From NCBI GenBank assembly GCA_921293015.1, contig OV121091.1:28256839-28320838 (forward strand): a stretch of 64,000 bases of DNA, given 5' to 3'. Positions within the stretch are counted from its first letter, which is position 1; each line of letters starts with the position of its first letter. This DNA comes from Phorcus lineatus (Eukaryota > Mollusca > Gastropoda > Trochida > Trochidae). Shown here piece after piece: positions 13,260 through 26,171 of this stretch. Below the pieces are notes generated by a model that saw only the letters and a list, made by a program, of their open reading frames with translations, searched no databases and was not told where the DNA came from. The position numbers were made by a program, and so were the translations under genes.

Positions 13260-13594
13260 CACATACAGCTGCATACCGAAAGTTTGTTCATTTACCACTG
13301 AATCGTAGTGCAAATATCATGTAATTTGGGTTTCGTTTCAACGTCAATAGAATAACTTCAGCAAGACTGACAATGGATCATCCACTGTCCATGTGTGAAA
13401 TAGCCATTCTTGAATTCATTTTGGCATTGGCTGGTCACTCGTTCAAAAATTCAAATTTTGGAATATTGATATAGACACAAGGGGTCAGATTTTCGAAAAT
13501 ATCGATTTCGTAAAATATCGATTAAAATGTTCCATATCGACTCTCCGAGACATAATCGCACTGACTTTGTGCGCTAAGAAACAAACATGACTAA
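13260..13594 (+). repeat. Interspersed repeat family R1, plus copy
   Basis: About 335 bp match, in reverse complement, 30,558-30,899 over their whole length. Shared blocks include CCGAAAGTTTGTTCATTTAC, GAATAACTTCAGCAAGACTG, GGATCATCCACTGTCCAT, GTGAAATAGCCATTCTTGAA and CTAAGAAACAAAC. There are no obvious terminal inverted repeats, open frame or tail. The family is not recognised. Confidence 0.8.
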
Positions 13595-13701
13595 TTGTGA
13601 AAGAAAAAATCTTGATTGAGATTCACGTCAACGTCACATCACATCTACGAATGGTCATTACATGGGTTGAAAGGGCGGGATAGCGCATTGATCAAATCCC
13701 G

Positions 13702-13930
13702 CCAGGGGCTCTGAAACTTTGTCTGCAGTAGAGAACTGTTCTACATGCAGTTAGGTCTTGTTGCAATGCTACACTAAAATTCATCACAGTACCACCCATG
13801 GTTTGCTATTTCCAGTAAATGCTCGAAGGTTTCACCACAATGCATAGCCACTAGAGTGTTGCGGGCTTTCTCCCTGCAATAATACTAGCTGCCGTGAAAT
13901 ATTCTTAAAAGTAGCGTTAAGCCCCAAATC
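13702..13930 (+). mobile_element. SINE-like repeat family R2, plus copy
   Basis: Matches the reverse complement of 40,788-41,003: CCAGGGG, GTAGA(G/T)AACTGT, TGCAATGCTACACT, GGGCTTTCTCCCTGCAAT, then GAAA... and a GCGTTAAGCCCCAAATC end. The end resembles the tail of the 29.5 kb SINE, so R2 looks like a second family sharing that 3' terminus. CTCACC follows, weakly like the usual CACT tail. Confidence 0.7.
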
Positions 13931-13935
13931 ACCTC

Positions 13936-15028
13936 ACCTTACATGAGTTGGAGAGTGGGGGAAAACTTTTAAAAGGTATTTCTTCGAATTATCAAGTCCT
14001 TGCCGAAAGGATGCAGAGAAAGTATTGGTCGAAAGGTTAGCCATACAGAGTACTGTCTTTGACGGCACCTTTTTTACTAATGAAAAGAAAATCACAACAA
14101 ACAAAAATTGCAGTCGTGTCGACTAACTCTGTTTTTATAGACACTTGATGTGTCATCTCCCTACCCCTTAATAAATATGATATATTTCATCTCGAGGTTG
14201 AATAAAGAATTCTTTAAAAAGTTTCTGTATTGAAGAATGTACATAAGTATAATCGGTAACATAACTAAAGTATTTCCAGCTTGCCGACACTGAGGAGTTA
14301 AGGCTGAATTCAAAACAGGTGAGAATAAGATGTCCTTACAAATAGGATATTGGTTGAATAGACTGTAATTATAACAATTGCAAATTACAGATTTCTCTAC
14401 CTTTTGTTGAAATCTGCCCTACTTGTCTAATCCAATAACATTAAATTGTATTTGTCTTTGAAAAACAATTATTTCTGTGGCAAAACGCTCGTGAATGTAA
14501 GTATGAGGATTACCAGTGTTTACTAACAAAGATTCTCAATTACTTTTGCTTTATAAACATGACGTCAAATAATGGTAATTATAGCACAATATTCACAAAA
14601 CAATCAATAATGCCTACCCTTAGGAAACCTTCATCTGATACCCTCATTATACGAAAAGCCAGGGAACTGAACTAATTGATTTCCCCATGTGAATCAATAT
14701 TGTGAATATAAAAAAAAAATATTCTTTTGACGCTTTCTCTTAGCCTTCGGAGTTTCATTTCCGTCTCCTTGATCAACGACTTTCAGTTCCCTTATATCAT
14801 TAGAAAAGACCGACTTTCTTTTATTTTGTGATACCACCAATCCTCGAAACAAAGACCGGAAGAAGGGAAGCATAGCTGAATCGAAAGAACCGTAACTCTC
14901 AATTAATGCTGAATTGGTGACGTTTGATTAATGAATATCTTTTGAGATTTTGTCTTTCATTTTCAAGAATAGTCATGAAAGTGCATGTTGGTCCTTTTTT
15001 AATTTCAGACATCATTATTTTGAAGATT
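13936..15028. other. AT-rich DNA, no gene seen
   Basis: Only short chance frames and homopolymer runs (for example poly-A at 14,711). No shared repeat found. Confidence 0.5.
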
Positions 15029-15205
15029 CCACGTTACGATTTTATCACGATATCACAAAACGATAAGATTCGACAGAAAACACATCAACATACCCAGTTC
15101 TGATTTAAGTAGACTTATTTTGACTTACATTAATTTATACTTAAAATAAGCAGTAACCGAATTCACAACACGTATCATGATACAGACATTGTACCACGAT
15201 ACCAG
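15029..15205 (-). repeat. TATCGTGATAC-type interspersed repeat, copy 2
   Basis: Starts CCACGTTACGATTTTATCAC, the inverse of the 2.4 kb copy, then carries CACGATATCACAAAACGATA and, further right, CGTATCATGATAC and CCACGATACCAGTATCATC. Dense imperfect palindromes of the same ten-base theme. Confidence 0.45.
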
Positions 15206-17281
15206 TATCATCAAATTAAAACTTTAAGTCTATTATCTCTGCTTTGAGTGATATGTCAGGTTTGACATTTGGACAGGTCTCATAACCCAAACGGTTACTC
15301 TCCTTCAATACCAAATGGTAGATTTATTATAAAAACACACCACCTTAATTGAGACGGAAATGACATGAATAGAAAATTATGCTAATTGTTAACCCGTTTC
15401 ATCTAGACCCTTGTAAAGAATAAATTCTTTAAATTGGCTTCGTTTGGTTTAAAATGATTGCATAGGGAGTGATGTTCTAATCTTCACAAAACACATCAAT
15501 AAATGAAGATTTTGTTTGATCCGTTAGATGCAAGTCCATGCCAATTCCTTTGAAAGGCACTGTCAATGCGAGAATGCTTTATATTTCTGTCCTTCATTGT
15601 ATGAGGACGAGGTTTGCGATCGTTCATGTAGGAATGCCCATTTGTAAATATTGATGTGCAATCTTATACAATTAAATGCTTATTTATAATTATTAATCGA
15701 ATTATACATCTCCAAGCGAGTGTGTAAAACATTCCTGTTTCCCATGGTTGTATCTAACCAAGTGTAGTGATTATGTATTAAGGTTTTTCTTGATTGTGGC
15801 GATAGGAAGAGGAGAAATGACATTCTTTAAACATATCTATTTTGTCTATTATGAATATTAAAATACTTCTCATAACTTACACAATGTTGATGTAATTTTT
15901 TTTTAATTGCTTGATTTCTTTCACTCGCCTCCCTGTGCTTTGGGAAATCCTGTCCGCAGTGCCACTCTCCCTTGCTCTCTTTTCCCTGAATTTAACCTCT
16001 TACCTCTTGATAATCCTTTAGTCAAAATAAATATATATATAAAAAACAAACAATTCAAAAAAGGATTCTCATATGATTTAATTGATAAACTTATTCCCTT
16101 ATTGATTAAAATTTGTTTCAATTGGAGATAGGGATTTATGTACTTAAATCGAATCGGTCAATAGAGAAATTAAAATGTACCATTAAATGCAATTTTCAAA
16201 AAAAGAATACCTGCTCTACACTACGGTACTATAAAGTCTCGACATTATGTTGTTCAATACCGAAAATTGTTCTTAACCTGGTTTTTTTCTGCATAATTCA
16301 ATTTCCTAAGTATATAAACTATTTTTTACACCTTAACCATGGACTTGGCTTTATCCTTTTTTTTCAAATTAAAATATTATATAAAATTCCCATTGCTTTG
16401 GCTCTAAACAGCAAAATATCAAGCACGGAATATTTTACCGACATGAATTTTCAAAGAATGATTAGATATCTGATAAATTTTATATTAATTTCAGTATCTA
16501 AACTACATTAAAAGTTGTCAGCTTACCAGATCAATCTCGCCAGATAAAGTATCCGTGACGTGTCGGCATCTTGACATAAAAAATGATGGTGTCGTGTTAC
16601 ACGCCGGTAACGGAAGTCGTGCTCAGTAAACAAAATTAAATAACTTTTGTCAAAACTAATTGAGATTTCGGTTCTTTTGACGAGCAAATGTTTATTTATA
16701 TATATTGAAAACAATCAAATGTCAAAAATGTCAAAACATTGCAGCACTGTTCCTTAAATAGGCTTTCAATGATAGCAAGATCAAAACTCAATCGCTCCTG
16801 AGAATCTCATTTCGAAACTTTCATGTTTATTGCAGACGTCTTCTATCAGAAACGTTTTCTGTAAAAGGAAGGAACATGTTTGTAAATTAATGAAAGGTAT
16901 CTTCTATTTATTTTTCAAATATTGTCCTACATTTTTAAACAAGACATAGTAGAAATCAGGCTCTGTATTTGAACATAAGGTCGATATAATATTAGATTGA
17001 TTAACCGCAAGACATGTAACATTCACCGAAATATCAATTAAGGAATAAGAGTTCCATTGGTTGTTTCTAAAAAGATGAGTCAGATTTTCATCACATTTCA
17101 AAATCACATCCTTTCTGACTAATATATATATGTTGACCTATATTTAACGTATCCACTTAATAGACAGGAGTGAAGGTCTTCGCGTGCAAAATAATCAGAC
17201 TATCATAAACTACAAAGACCTGAATCTTCCCAATAGCCTGAAGGGATATGTCACTCGCGTTCTCATAAGTCAGAAGAAGTC
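15206..17281. other. AT-rich DNA, no gene seen
   Basis: A 132-codon plus frame (16,113-16,511) is Ile/Phe/Lys-rich with no domain signature and overlaps homopolymer-rich sequence, so it is judged chance. Confidence 0.5.
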
Positions 17282-17620
17282 TTATTGGGTAGTCTGCCTT
17301 AGATGTAGCCACATTCGTTTTATTGTATCACGATCATTAAAAAATAGATACACTTTTATGGGATGAATATGTAGCTTTCGATATAACGATATAAGAAATG
17401 AACACCAATCTTCGCCAACTACCGAATCCATCATTTTTGAAAAAGCCATCGACGGTACCCTTGCCATGCAACCAAATTCATTGTCGCAAAGGTTTTGCTG
17501 TAAAAGCAATTTATGATAAGTAGTGATGGTTGCTGACACAAACAAAATAAACTGAATACTTGTTGCAACCAAAACGAGCACAAAAGGTTGCCGCAAAACT
17601 TCCCCCTTTTCACTGAACAA
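17282..17620 (-). other. Unrecognised 112-codon open frame with a hydrophobic segment
   Basis: The minus-strand frame encodes 112 residues, with a hydrophobic run near residues 12-34 (PFVLVLVATSIQFILFVSA) that could span a membrane. A second overlapping minus frame covers 17,431-17,688. Base composition over about 17,400-17,660 is less AT-rich than around it. There is no recognised domain, and no convincing flanking splice sites were found. It could be a decayed exon or chance. Confidence 0.15.
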
Positions 17621-17699
17621 GATGCTGAGCTTTGCATGAGGTCGTTGATTCTATTTCGTCCTGGTAATAATCTTTGCAGATGAGACATTTATTAAACTA

Positions 17700-18818
17700 A
17701 ACCCCTAATGGAATCAGGTAGCCTGTAGAACATTTGAACAACTCCTAAAGCAAAGATCTCCTTAAAGATGACAACTCGCATAGTTACTATCGACAAACTC
17801 GTCTCGGCATGGGAACAACATCGAATGTCCAACGGGCAACGTGTAGGAATTTCGACTGTTCCTTGTCTGCTGGCAACTGATGATTAACTAATCACCCACC
17901 ATAGTGCCCTTGACGCCGATTCTGCATCTGCAAGGATACTGTTTATGAGGTGTTAGGTTAGGTTAGGGAATGTCAGCAAACGAACTTCTCTGTTGAAACC
18001 GTTGAATTAAGTTTTCTATTGTTTCCCGGTGGGATCCAAAAGTTTTTATTGGTAACTGTGGCGTCCATATTATTTCATACCCACTGCCTCTTCGGTGTTC
18101 TTTGGGTTTATCTCCTGTTGTCTAAATGTTAACCAGCAATGCAATCCATCTTGATAATGAATAATTTGATCTTGTATCATAGTCTCAGATATGAAACCAT
18201 TTCAATAAATTCAATAAAAGAAACACGACCAAAAAATTATATGACGTAACTAACACCTTTTTAGGTTTTTCTTCATCAAAGTTGATATTTTTATTAAGAT
18301 TCAAAACAGACATTATTTTGTTGTTTCGAAATGTTCGTCATGAGATCTTTACATTCCTATAGCAACACAATTCAGTTCTTTTTTATTACTTCTTTCACTC
18401 TGTTTATTAACCTACTCTGTAAAATTTAGTAAATGTATAAATATCTGCTTAACTTCTTCGAATCTTAAACCATTTTGGGCGTTCAGGTTTTTCATTGAAA
18501 GAATAAAGACGAAGTATATACCTCGTTTAAGGTGCATGAATAACATTGTCATATATATCTTCACCCAAATTCTTAAAATACACATTTCTATCTATACCGT
18601 TATGTTGATGGATGAGAAGTTGAAAATCACACATATATCCATTAGCTTCTGTAAATGAAACTCCATTACACTGACAATTTACACAATTATTCATTGATGA
18701 AGCCTATGAACATGTTGTCAGGTGTTAATGTATTCTAAAGAGGTTCATGTGTAAGTAGAGCACCAGTAAAGTGAGCACAAGGGAAGCATTAGCCATTTAT
18801 TGATACTTACCATATAAA
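17700..18818. other. AT-rich DNA with a short TTAGG run
   Basis: GTTAGGTTAGGTTAGGG at 17,952-17,968 is three TTAGG-type units. Otherwise unique sequence without a gene. Confidence 0.5.
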
Positions 18819-19060
18819 AGTTTAAAAAAACAGTGTTTGGAATTTTCCAAATATCAATATTACTAATATAGTTTCAGGTTCTCAATTTCTTTGTATGTAT
18901 TTTTGTCTTTCAATGTTTTTTTAATGAATCTTGAATATAAACTTAAACAAAACAGTGTATGAAACAATACGAATATCAATGTAACTTATAATTTTACAGG
19001 TTCCCAATTTTGTGCTATGTGTCCTTTTCTTTCAATATGTTGTATGAATCTTGAATACAT
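18819..19060. repeat. Tandem duplication, two units of about 121 bp
   Basis: Unit 1 (18,819-18,940) and unit 2 (18,941-19,060) each run A(C/G)TTTAAA...ACAGTGT, then AATATCAAT, CAGGTT(C)CCAAT-type, TTTCAAT(G/A)T and end ATGAATCTTGAATA. The boundaries abut exactly. Moderate divergence suggests an old event. Confidence 0.8.
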
Positions 19061-19220
19061 CTTACCAAATGATTTTATAATGAATGATTGATGTTAAATG
19101 CCTTTCAGGAGTAAAAATTAGACATTGATGCACATAAGTGTTTCAGGATTTCATGTCTAGGTTAATGATCTATTCATGACTAACTTTCATCATACTGGGC
19201 TAATTGGAAGGAGGAATAGG

Positions 19221-19266
19221 TCAGACCACTAGTCTTGAATAGATCAGTCCACTAGTCTTGTATACT
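19221..19266. repeat. 23-bp tandem duplication
   Basis: TCAGACCACTAGTCTTGAAT at 19,221 is followed at 19,244 by TCAGTCCACTAGTCTTGTAT, two adjacent 23-bp units with few mismatches, each containing ACTAGT. Confidence 0.85.
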
Positions 19267-21907
19267 GCCCGGGGCTTAAGGCACTGAACCCGTTGACACT
19301 CAACCAATGTTGCTCTCCAGTACCACTCGTTAATACCCTAATCTTAAGAGTCTGATTAAATAATAAGTAATCCCAGACCAATTATAACACATATGCATGT
19401 ATAAATGCTATTTGAAAAGGTAGAGAATGCAGAATATGTAATTCATTTATTAAAATATTAGTTCCAAGGACCAGTTTTATCTGTTTTCAATACAAAATGG
19501 CAAAGTTTTTATTGTTTTCGTCTGTACATCTTCAAGATCTAGGTTTTTTTTCAAACTCCTAATTACTATGAGTGGCAAGTACATACAAGAATATAAAGAG
19601 AGAATATAAGAATATAACCCGAAGTAAAAAATGATCATATTTTTTTCTGATAAACAACTTTTCAAGGATAAACCAGTTGTAACTGTAGCCAGAGCCATCA
19701 ATTCATAAAATGAGCTAATCCAAACTTTTGCTTGCGAAATCTAGTTTTCCAAAAAATGAAAAAAACTAACCTCCAGATAATACTGGGTCAATACTAAAAC
19801 ACATTTCCGTGCAAACCATTCAGTGATAGATTAAAGATATCTGAAAATATACAACTTTTATTTTTGATTAATGCAAATGTCCAATTAATGCTCTAACTAA
19901 CACAATGCTGCTCCCGAAACTTATCTCCTCGCCTGCGTAGAAATCCGACTTTTCTACAAACTATAACAAAAAGAAAAAAATATCCCAATCTAAAAATTAA
20001 AAAATCCCCCCACTGTTACCTTAATGAAACACCACAAATTAAGTAAATGTGTCTTGGATCAGTGTTTCTGTTCCAGAATGTAAGTTTTGTATCTCTTTGA
20101 CAACTTAGCCCTTACCAAAGGCTTAATGCTTAACCCATTCGAGGTTTTTATTTTATACGATATTTTCTACTCTTAATTTCAACTCAGTACGCTTATTACA
20201 TTGTATTGTATTATACGCTTATCCTTTACAAATTTCATGAAGTGGCTGGTATGTGTATGTTCGTATGTTCGAACTAAATCCCTCAATAATGACATTAATT
20301 AAGAATAAGAATTAAGTTCAATTCCCAAATTCACTAATTACAAAAAACAATTTAAAGAGATTTTCATGGTAGAAAGATTTATTTCAAAAAGAAATAATAA
20401 TGAATTTGACAATTTTTATTATAAGTGGCGGCCACTCATCTCAATAATCAACACCTAATTTTCACCCATTTTTTATGAAAACACTCCGAATTTCTGTATA
20501 TTGATCTGAGTCTCATATGATGTATATGCAATGTATATTCACTTTGTCACCATGGGGAGATAATAAAAAAAGAATCTGATAAGTCAGGTTTCGGGGAAAC
20601 TCCTTTATTAACAATAGGAGCAAAATGAAATTCCCGTACAATATATTTCATGGTTAGGTGACATTGCTTCAGTTTAGCAGGTTGAGGGATCATGGTTAAA
20701 ATGGTTTTAGGTTTGAAGGGAACAACAACATAACTAACCAAGCATCCCACACATTAAACACAACATTCGCAACATATATCACAAAGACAAATATTCTGCA
20801 TATACTCAATGAAGTTATTAAAAATTTATGAAATTCTGGTCATCATGTCACAATTTGTTCTCGTTTTAAGCGATTATCCAAGAAGACATCATTTTGAAAA
20901 AAGTATCATGTACATCCACATATCATAATTTCCATCCATGAATAGTTCTGGGTTTTTTATAATTCAAATATACTCTTCTCATTACTATGTTGAAATGTCT
21001 TGTTTCTATATTGATATGCATGTTTGAATTTGTATATACATGAACAAAATTGAATAGAATCATAAAAAAGTAGTTATCCTTGGGATTTTAAAATCAGTAT
21101 TCAATATATTTTAGATAACAAAGTAGAGTCTATTTTCCTTCGTAACGAAAATACGGAACTATTATAAATCACACCTGTCCATATTTAAGATAACAGAATG
21201 TAATAAATGATTGGTAATTTAATCAGCATCAGTTTAGAAAAATGTTATCGACTACAAAATATAGTTTCCGAAATATAACAGCTATCCTTTTTACAGTGTC
21301 TTTGTCAATGAAAATTATCAATTGTTACAGTCTTTGTCATCAATCGTTATTAAGTGTACTTTTCTCAATGTTGCCTTTTCTAACAGTGAACATACAAGAA
21401 CGGATTAACACCTTAGACAGTTACGATACTAGCTTACAAATTCAATGTACCGCGTAATTCACAGTTTGCAAAAGTAAATGATTTGTACATTTGCTTGTTC
21501 ATATATCCATCGGAGATCCATAAATCTCTACACCAATATAATATAGTTAATAATATTCATTAATTCATTTCATAGATTAAACTTTGTTACACCGTTTAAA
21601 AGATTATAGGAAACCAAACCCACTCCCTTTAAATTACAAGTTTTGTTTTCATCAAGACTAGTACTTCATGCACAATATCATGTATTGTTTATAGATCCAT
21701 TTAATGCTTTCTTACTACTAAAATGTACTTAATAAAATAAGTCAAATCTACAAAGTGTACTCTAAATCGCCAGCTACTTATCCCTGTTGATGCACCTGAG
21801 ATTCAACCCTGCAAAGTTAATGACATGAATGTAAGCTATTTTGTCCACCTTAAAGCGAAACATATGTCACATCTTCTTTCCTTAGACTCGTAGCTGTAGG
21901 ATAATTT
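19267..21907. other. AT-rich DNA, no gene seen
   Basis: Frames of at most 74 codons. Long homopolymers near 19,970-20,010. Nothing shared with other parts of the window. Confidence 0.5.
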
Positions 21908-22005
21908 AGTAGGTTAGTATGTAAAAAAGTATGAAAGGCAAAGAGTAGTTGTAGGTTAGGTTAGTAGGTTAGTAAGTAAAAACAATCTGAAAGCCAAAGA
22001 GAAGT
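21908..22005. repeat. Imperfect 55-bp tandem duplication with AGGTTAGT core
   Basis: AGTAGGTTAGTATGTAAAAA ... GGCAAAGAGTAGT (21,908-21,949) recurs as AGTAGGTTAGTAAGTAAAAA ... GCCAAAGAGAAGT (21,963-22,005), separated by TGTAGGTTAGGTT. Confidence 0.8.
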
Positions 22006-22389
22006 AACGTTAACATTATACTTTCACGAATTTAAATTGTGTTGGATTATGTTAATGGTACAAATATGAAAATAACATAAACTTAATGATAGAAAACAAC
22101 AGAGATTCATGTAATTCTTCTGATAACAAACGGAATTAATTATATTCAAAAGATATATGTGGTGTGATTTTTACAGTATCCCTGAATCTAAATCTATATC
22201 TTCCACTTCAGGTAATTCTAAGATGAGCACGTCGAGAGACAAGCATGCTTGTATGAGTTCATTTAGCGCACAGGAGTATCTACATTCTTTCTGGAAATGG
22301 TTTTGACATACTGTTACAACCATGTTAAACCCCAGCAAATACAGATAGATGCATGCCCTGACCTATGTTAGACAAAGTAGGATTGACGT

Positions 22390-22680
22390 AGAAAATGGAA
22401 ATCTTTGCAAACTTTGCATGTGCATTATCCATATACGAAAGAGGTGCATGTTGATACTTTAAAATCATTTCGTTTCCATGGAAATTTGATATATAGGAAG
22501 AGCAGAACTCAACAAATATTTATGAAACTTTGCATGACCGTTACACACCTTCTGAAATGATGCCCTTTCTTAAAAATTCTTACTCTCCTTTGAAACAGTG
22601 AAATCGGACTCTGTACGCAGATAGCTTCATTTCCACAGCAGAACTCCAAAACTGCTCAACATACCTTTCTGAATGTCTAC
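22390..22680 (-). repeat. Modular 'GCAAAGTTTCAT...GAGTTCTGCT' repeat, minus orientation
   Basis: Reading the minus strand: GGAGTTCTGCTGTGGAAATG, then AAGTCCGATTT-like sequence, GGTCATGCAAAGTTTCATAA, TTTGTTGAGTTCTGCTCTTC and, about 130 bp further on, CACATGCAAAGTTTGCAAAG. The modules recur every 125-140 bp. Same vocabulary as 9.2-9.5 kb in opposite orientation. No coding frame. Confidence 0.6.
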
Positions 22681-22689
22681 TCAACGCTT

Positions 22690-23594
22690 TTCTTTTTCTT
22701 TTTTTTTGTTCACAAAGACGTGGTACTTAGTATTTGGGACCTGTGGGATATGTCATGTTCTGACGACTCTTGTTAACGCATGCCCTTCAACTGCAACACA
22801 TGGTGTTGACAAATGAAAATGAGTAATATTTAAGCATTTTTCTATCGCTAATATATATACAAACATTTGAGTGTTTACATTTATAATGTTGTTGTTCAAT
22901 TTACAACATCATCAATGTAACGTCCTTCTTTTGACACCTTGTCCTGCTAAAGCCTGAAAACTTAAGATTAAATATTCTGAATAGGACATGTTATGAGTCA
23001 CAAATTGATTATTCCGATTACAGTAAAAAAAAACGGCAAATTTTATTCATAGTTTGAATCATATATTTGAATTTGAAAAAAAATCAATAATTGCAATCAT
23101 GTTCGTAACTTTTATTCAATTTTAGATATAGTTAAGATTACGATATTTTCTAATAACGTACTGCCTTGTGGCTTTGAAATTTAACCCGTTTTACCCTCCT
23201 GCTCTTTTTTCTTTCTTTGTTTTTATGAATTGACTCTATCTTATACATAAGAGAAATAGCCATTACATTGTGTTTTGTAAATGAAGATTGAACACCTTAA
23301 ATGCTATGCTTAAAGGCATTATTAGACTGCTCTTACTCGCAGATTTAACCTTCAATATCAGAGGCTAGAATTTTATATAATACAATGTGCCTTACCGTTA
23401 TGGTTAAGTGAAGAAATGTTTTGTTCGTGCTTAGAAAATATCTTGAAAACATTTCACCTTATACTATTATGACATGTTATATAAATATGAACTGAATTTT
23501 ATAATAAAAACTGTTTATTGCATTGCTTGGAGACTTGTCTTGAAGTTAGATATTTGCTTCCTTAAGTCAAATGATCAACAGAATTGATATCTGC
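22690..23594. other. AT-rich DNA, no gene seen
   Basis: Contains a short (TA)n tract near 22,850 and T-rich runs near 22,690. No gene or shared repeat. Confidence 0.5.
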
Positions 23595-23845
23595 TGTCAT
23601 TCTAAAAACATCATTTTCAGTTAAACGACATCAAATCAATGTAATTGCCTTTTAGTTTTCAAACCTGTAATTTGAACAGGAATAACGTTTCAGTTTTCTC
23701 TTTAAATGCTCGTTAGTAACAATTTATAAAATCGTTAACTGTCAATTGATGTCAACTGAGGTATAATTTCGATCATGTGTAAGGCTCATCAACAGTTACA
23801 TGTTAACTGCAGCAATCAAACCCTGATTCCCTTTAAAGGCAACAA
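23595..23845 (+). repeat. Dispersed 250-bp repeat, copy 1
   Basis: Collinear with 39,371-39,609 in the same orientation. Shared blocks: GTCATT(C)(T)AAAAAC, TTTGAACAGGAAT, TTTAAATGCTCGTTAGT, AATCGTTAA, TGTCAAT, then AAGCTCATCAACAGTTACATGTTA. No terminal repeats or open frame. Origin unknown: a decayed mobile element or a segmental duplication. Confidence 0.8.
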
Positions 23846-24046
23846 AAAGACTTCCAATTTAGAAAACTCTTTGAGAATGTCAATAATCCAACTAAAAAGA
23901 ATGAAACCGTGTTTCATGGCATGCAGTTTTCAGAAGAAGGACTTCAGCATATTTACTCAAGAAACTGGTGTTTGTTACGATGAAGGCAGCTTTATATTAA
24001 GAGCATTGCTGTTTGGTTTTTAATACATTTTCCAAAAGTTTCTCAG

Positions 24047-24163
24047 GTTCAAGTTAGTGACTTTACAAAACCACTGAAGACGATTACGCATTTGGAAATT
24101 GCTCAAAACAGGGGCGATAACTCACATTCTTGTTCGAAAAACTTCTTCACGAGAACGATTCCG
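24047..24163 (+). CDS. Candidate 117-bp internal exon (weak)
   Basis: A T-rich tract ending TTTCTCAG precedes base 24,047, and CCG|GTAAGT follows base 24,163. The enclosed 117 bp (39 codons) is open in one frame, starting VQVSDFTKPLKTITHLE and ending FTRTIP. Both splice signals are good matches and the exon length keeps phase. Against it: GGGGCGATAACTC inside is a phrase I know from mollusc repeats, no homology is recognised, and no partner exon was found nearby. It may well be chance. Confidence 0.15.
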
Positions 24164-24169
24164 GTAAGT

Positions 24170-26170
24170 TAAAGTCTCCATGGTTTTGACTATACGATGA
24201 CGTTGGTGATCGATCCGCATGTAGAGATTCTTGGTTTGTTGGTAACTCTTCGAAGGACACATCTGCAGTCGATTCGAACGTCATAATATGGCAATGTAAT
24301 GTACGTTCAATAAGGAAAATGCAAATTGTGACTAGACGCCTTCATTCCAACGTACAGTGTCATTCATTTATCGTCACTAATACTTGGCGTCCTTGTAACC
24401 TCTTTTCCATGCAAAATCAAATAACGAACGATGACTGCCTTTCTTTGGTTTCAGTACCACATGCTTTTACGACTTTACTGTTCATGTTTTCTACGCCTTC
24501 AAATGCTCATCAAAGAAACAAAAAGGTCAAAATATACCGTTTACTGAAGTTGTTAAAAATCATACAACATATTTTTAATACACTTAATGGATGTATTGTT
24601 TTTACCGTTTTAATGAGATTACAAAATCACCTATGCGTTTCTTTTTTGGATAGTATATGTAGGTAACATTCATGGGTTTGAATTTCTAAGTCAAATATTT
24701 TTCCGACTAATGCTCCGGAAAAGAAACATAGATATGAAACTTTGCTGTGTTTGGACAAGATTCTAGAACATTTGGCCCCCTGGGAATTTAACCCTAAAAA
24801 TACATCATAACACATTGTTAACTTTCATATTAAATGAGAAGTTCCCCGGTCAAACATATTTTGAGTAATACTCTAGAAAACTCCTCACATAACAGATACA
24901 TCACTGCGCATTATGCATTGAAGTTATACGTCAAAGTTCATAAACCAAACTAAACCAGAACAAACCAGTGGTGAATGTAAATCACCAATAATTCCGTATC
25001 AACTATCTCAAGAATGGTTTGTATGAGAAACAATAAAGTGAACACTAGCACGAAGTAGTTTATCTATGAGCTCTATAAAGACCGCTTATGTATTGATATC
25101 TTTCTTTTACATTCTTAGTAAAGAACATGAAATTAATACAACGCCTTTTGCCGTCCGGTTAGATAGAAGTGACACGATGAAAGCGTAGGGAGTGAGTAAT
25201 GAAGTTTAGAAGATAAAAAGGCTCATATGGCCCTTATTAGGGGCAAAAGGGTCACCAATTCTATAAATTACAATCCTAATTAGGCAAGGTTGTTGAACAC
25301 AAGGTTTCAGCTTTCTAGACATTGTACTTCTTAAAAAAGATCGAGAGGTTTTAGCACTATGATGTCTTGAAATACACTTGGTTTATTGATCGTTTATCTC
25401 TTGCATGATCTGAGAAAGCATTATCTTATTAACATGTCCCAGTAATCATGATCTGGTACTGAGCAATTGTTATCACACATCTTGAATAAAATCGTTCTGT
25501 GTTGCATAGACAGTAACGATTACTGAATGATGTAGACCGACAGAACATAACAGGATTCAATGATTGGTAAAGAATGGCTCTGTTATGAGAAATGGCGTGT
25601 TTCTCAAAATCCTCAGGTTACTCCAATTCGATTCTGGCATTTCCTGAAACAGCACAAAGTGAAGCACAAAATATCTTTGCAAAAATAGCTAAATGGTCAT
25701 TGCCACAAGGAGGATTTTGTGCCATAGTATAATTCATATCAGTTATATACAATGCAAATAATATTACTTCTTGTCACTATTGTTATCCTAAAAAACACTA
25801 AAGCAAAGCTGACCAATTGTTCTGTCACAGTGACCTAGTGAAAGGTCATATCAGTAATAATTTTGCAAATAGGCGAATATGACTAAACTCCCAGGCAAAA
25901 GAAAAGTTTCACTTTTATTTTTTCATGAAAATATTAAAAGGGCTTGTACGTGTTTGATTCTAAGCAGCAAATGAAAGTATTACTGCATCGTTTCCTCATC
26001 GCATGGAACGCAGCCGATGAAACTGTGTATTCAGAAAAAGGTACAAAACGTGTTTTTGAGGCATGACTTGTGATGCACGTGCAGGAACGTTGCATAAATA
26101 CCCTTGTTGGAAAGAGCAGACGTTCAGTAACATAAAGAACACCAAAACTTACGCAATCGCAACGTGGCCA
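24170..26170. other. AT-rich DNA, no gene seen
   Basis: The 115-codon plus frame at 24,319-24,666 shows no domain. Around 25,200-25,300 is a GGCCCTTATTAGGGGC-like mini-palindrome (25,229-25,245). Otherwise unique. Confidence 0.45.
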
Positions 26171-26171
26171 A

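Noticed and set aside
16113-16511. 132-codon plus-strand open frame, one of the longest in the window
   Set aside because: AT-driven composition, homopolymer-rich, no motif and no splice context.
17952-17968. TTAGG-type run that could suggest a telomere-like repeat
   Set aside because: Only three units. Mollusc telomeres use TTAGGG, and similar AGGTTAGT words recur at 21.9 kb as a local tandem repeat.
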